Below the pieces are notes generated by a model that did not search any database, was not told the origin of the DNA, and was given only the letters and a program-made list of their open reading frames with translations. Below, in pieces: positions 6,575-7,119 of a stretch of 7,119 nt of DNA. Source of the DNA: Burkholderiales bacterium (GTDB taxonomy: Bacteria > Pseudomonadota > Gammaproteobacteria > Burkholderiales > Burkholderiaceae_C); NCBI GenBank assembly GCA_947450745.1, contig CANFYD010000188.1, forward strand, positions 1-7,119, given 5' to 3'. Both the position numbers and the translations under genes were made by a program. Positions within the stretch are counted from its first letter, which is position 1, and every line of letters begins with the position of its first letter.

Positions 6575-6589
6575 CGCAGGATTCTTGCG
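6575..6589. promoter_or_regulatory. Lrp-type 15-bp dyad (box 1), next to the regulator start
   Basis: CGCAGGATTCTTGCG is an inverted repeat with 6-base arms (one mismatch) around a central ATT. Length and AT centre match the layout of the known Lrp consensus, a 15-bp palindrome centred on ATT. It ends 12 bases upstream of the regulator's ATG, fit for autorepression. Its left nine bases recur inverted at 6622-6630. The operator role is inferred. Confidence 0.5.
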
Positions 6590-6615
6590 CCGGATAGCCA
6601 AACCACGCCTGAGTT

Positions 6616-6630
6616 CGCCGAAATCCTGCG
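6616..6630. promoter_or_regulatory. Second Lrp-type half-site (box 2), inverted relative to box 1
   Basis: On the minus strand this reads CGCAGGATTTCGGCG: its first nine bases are identical to box 1 (perfect inverted repeat of 6575-6583 and 6622-6630) and its second arm is degenerate. The centres of boxes 1 and 2 are 41 bases apart, close to four helical turns, as expected for cooperative binding of Lrp-type oligomers. Confidence 0.42.
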
Positions 6631-6645
6631 GGCGCTTGAACCTAC

Positions 6646-6667
6646 AGTCTTGACCTATCGCAAGACT
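6646..6667. promoter_or_regulatory. Perfect dyad AGTCTTG-N8-CAAGACT upstream of hppD
   Basis: Seven-base arms match perfectly (6646-6652 and 6661-6667) around an eight-base spacer, 38 bases upstream of the hppD ATG. The right half, CGCAAGA (6659-6665), also repeats the CGCAAGA half of box 1 read on the minus strand. A -35-like TTGACC (6650-6655) overlaps it, but no convincing -10 lies at the right distance. It is a likely operator of the divergent regulator or of another activator/repressor of hppD. Confidence 0.45.
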
Positions 6668-6694
6668 TTTCAACGGGCCAGGCAGGCCCAAATT

Positions 6695-6698
6695 GGAG
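6695..6698 (+). promoter_or_regulatory. Shine-Dalgarno site for hppD
   Basis: GGAG seven bases before the ATG at 6706. It supports that start, which also agrees with the family N-terminus. Confidence 0.75.
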
Positions 6699-6705
6699 AC
6701 GGATC

Positions 6706-7119
6706 ATGGCATTTACCCCCTGGGACAACCCGATGGGCACCGACGGCTTCGAGTTCATTGAATTCGCCGCCCCCGATCCGGCCGCACTCGGCCAGTTGTT
6801 TGAAACCATGGGCTTCACCGCCGTAGCCCGACACCGCCACAAGAATGTGACGCTGTACCGCCAGGGCGGGGTGAACTTCATCATCAACGCCGAAACCGAC
6901 TCCTTTGCCCAGCGCTTTACCCGCCTGCACGGCCCGTCGATCTGCGCCATCGCCTTCCGCGTCCAGGACGCCGCCCATGCCTACCAGCGCGCGCTGGAAC
7001 TCGGCGCTTGGGGCTTTGACAACAAAGCCGGCCCAATGGAGCTGAACATCCCGGCCATCAAGGGCATCGGCGATTCGCTGATCTATTTCGTCGACCGCTG
7101 GCAAGGCAAGAACGGCGCC
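6706..7119 (+). CDS. hppD: 4-hydroxyphenylpyruvate dioxygenase, N-terminal part (3' end outside window)
   Basis: The frame is open without a stop to the right edge: 138 codons, against roughly 350-370 residues for the bacterial enzyme. It catalyses the Fe(II)-dependent conversion of 4-hydroxyphenylpyruvate to homogentisate in tyrosine and phenylalanine breakdown, in the cytoplasm. The visible part is the N-terminal vicinal-oxygen-chelate half: DNPMGTDGFEFIEFAAPDP (7-25), GFTAVARHRHKNVTLYRQGG (36-55), NFIINAE (57-63), GPSICAIAFRV (76-86), AYQRALELGAWGF (92-104) and the ELNIPAIKGIGDSLIYFVD stretch (112-130). These match betaproteobacterial HPPD proteins closely as I remember them. The iron ligands (two His and one Glu) belong to the C-terminal half and cannot be checked here. 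The divergent Lrp/AsnC gene and intervening dyads suggest regulation by amino-acid or aromatic-acid supply. Homogentisate dioxygenase often lies nearby in related genomes but is not in view. Confidence 0.93.
   Translation, partial: MAFTPWDNPMGTDGFEFIEFAAPDPAALGQLFETMGFTAVARHRHKNVTLYRQGGVNFIINAETDSFAQRFTRLHGPSICAIAFRVQDAAHAYQRALELGAWGFDNKAGPMELNIPAIKGIGDSLIYFVDRWQGKNGA

Overview
The window is GC-rich DNA from what looks like a betaproteobacterium of the order Burkholderiales. This is inferred from protein resemblance recalled from memory, above all the start of a 4-hydroxyphenylpyruvate dioxygenase with a divergent Lrp/AsnC regulator, and from the strongly G/C-ending codons. No species is assigned. 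I see no RNA genes, insertion sequences, CRISPR arrays or phage genes. Every substantial gene has similar codon use, so nothing points to recent transfer.

Left part (1-2400): the C-terminal end of a large Ala/Gly/Ser/Thr-rich protein, cut by the left edge and resembling filamentous-haemagglutinin-like exoproteins. A 104-base gap separates it from a co-directional gene for a probably exported caspase-like (peptidase C14 / orthocaspase) protein with a visible His118/Cys171 dyad and a Sel1-like C-terminus. This pair is the least ordinary part of the window and may work together at the cell surface or in the periplasm. A 10-bp perfect stem-loop closes the unit.

Middle part (2400-5230): a complete 701-residue EF-G paralogue of the EF-G2 type, standing alone and not in a str operon, with its own Shine-Dalgarno sequence and a stem-loop just past its stop. 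A small Ala/Pro-rich protein of unknown function (112 residues) follows.

Right part (5231-7119): a HDOD-domain protein (280 residues), then, convergent and only 7 bases away, an Lrp/AsnC-family regulator on the minus strand. It is divergent from the 5' part of hppD (tyrosine and phenylalanine catabolism), which runs off the right edge. The 142-base lrp-hppD spacer holds several dyads that fit Lrp-type operators, spaced about four helical turns apart. The simplest reading is that the regulator senses an amino acid or aromatic acid and controls hppD, itself, or both.

In sum, this is mostly ordinary chromosomal content. The most interesting points are the exoprotein/caspase pair and the ordered operator-like repeats between lrp and hppD.
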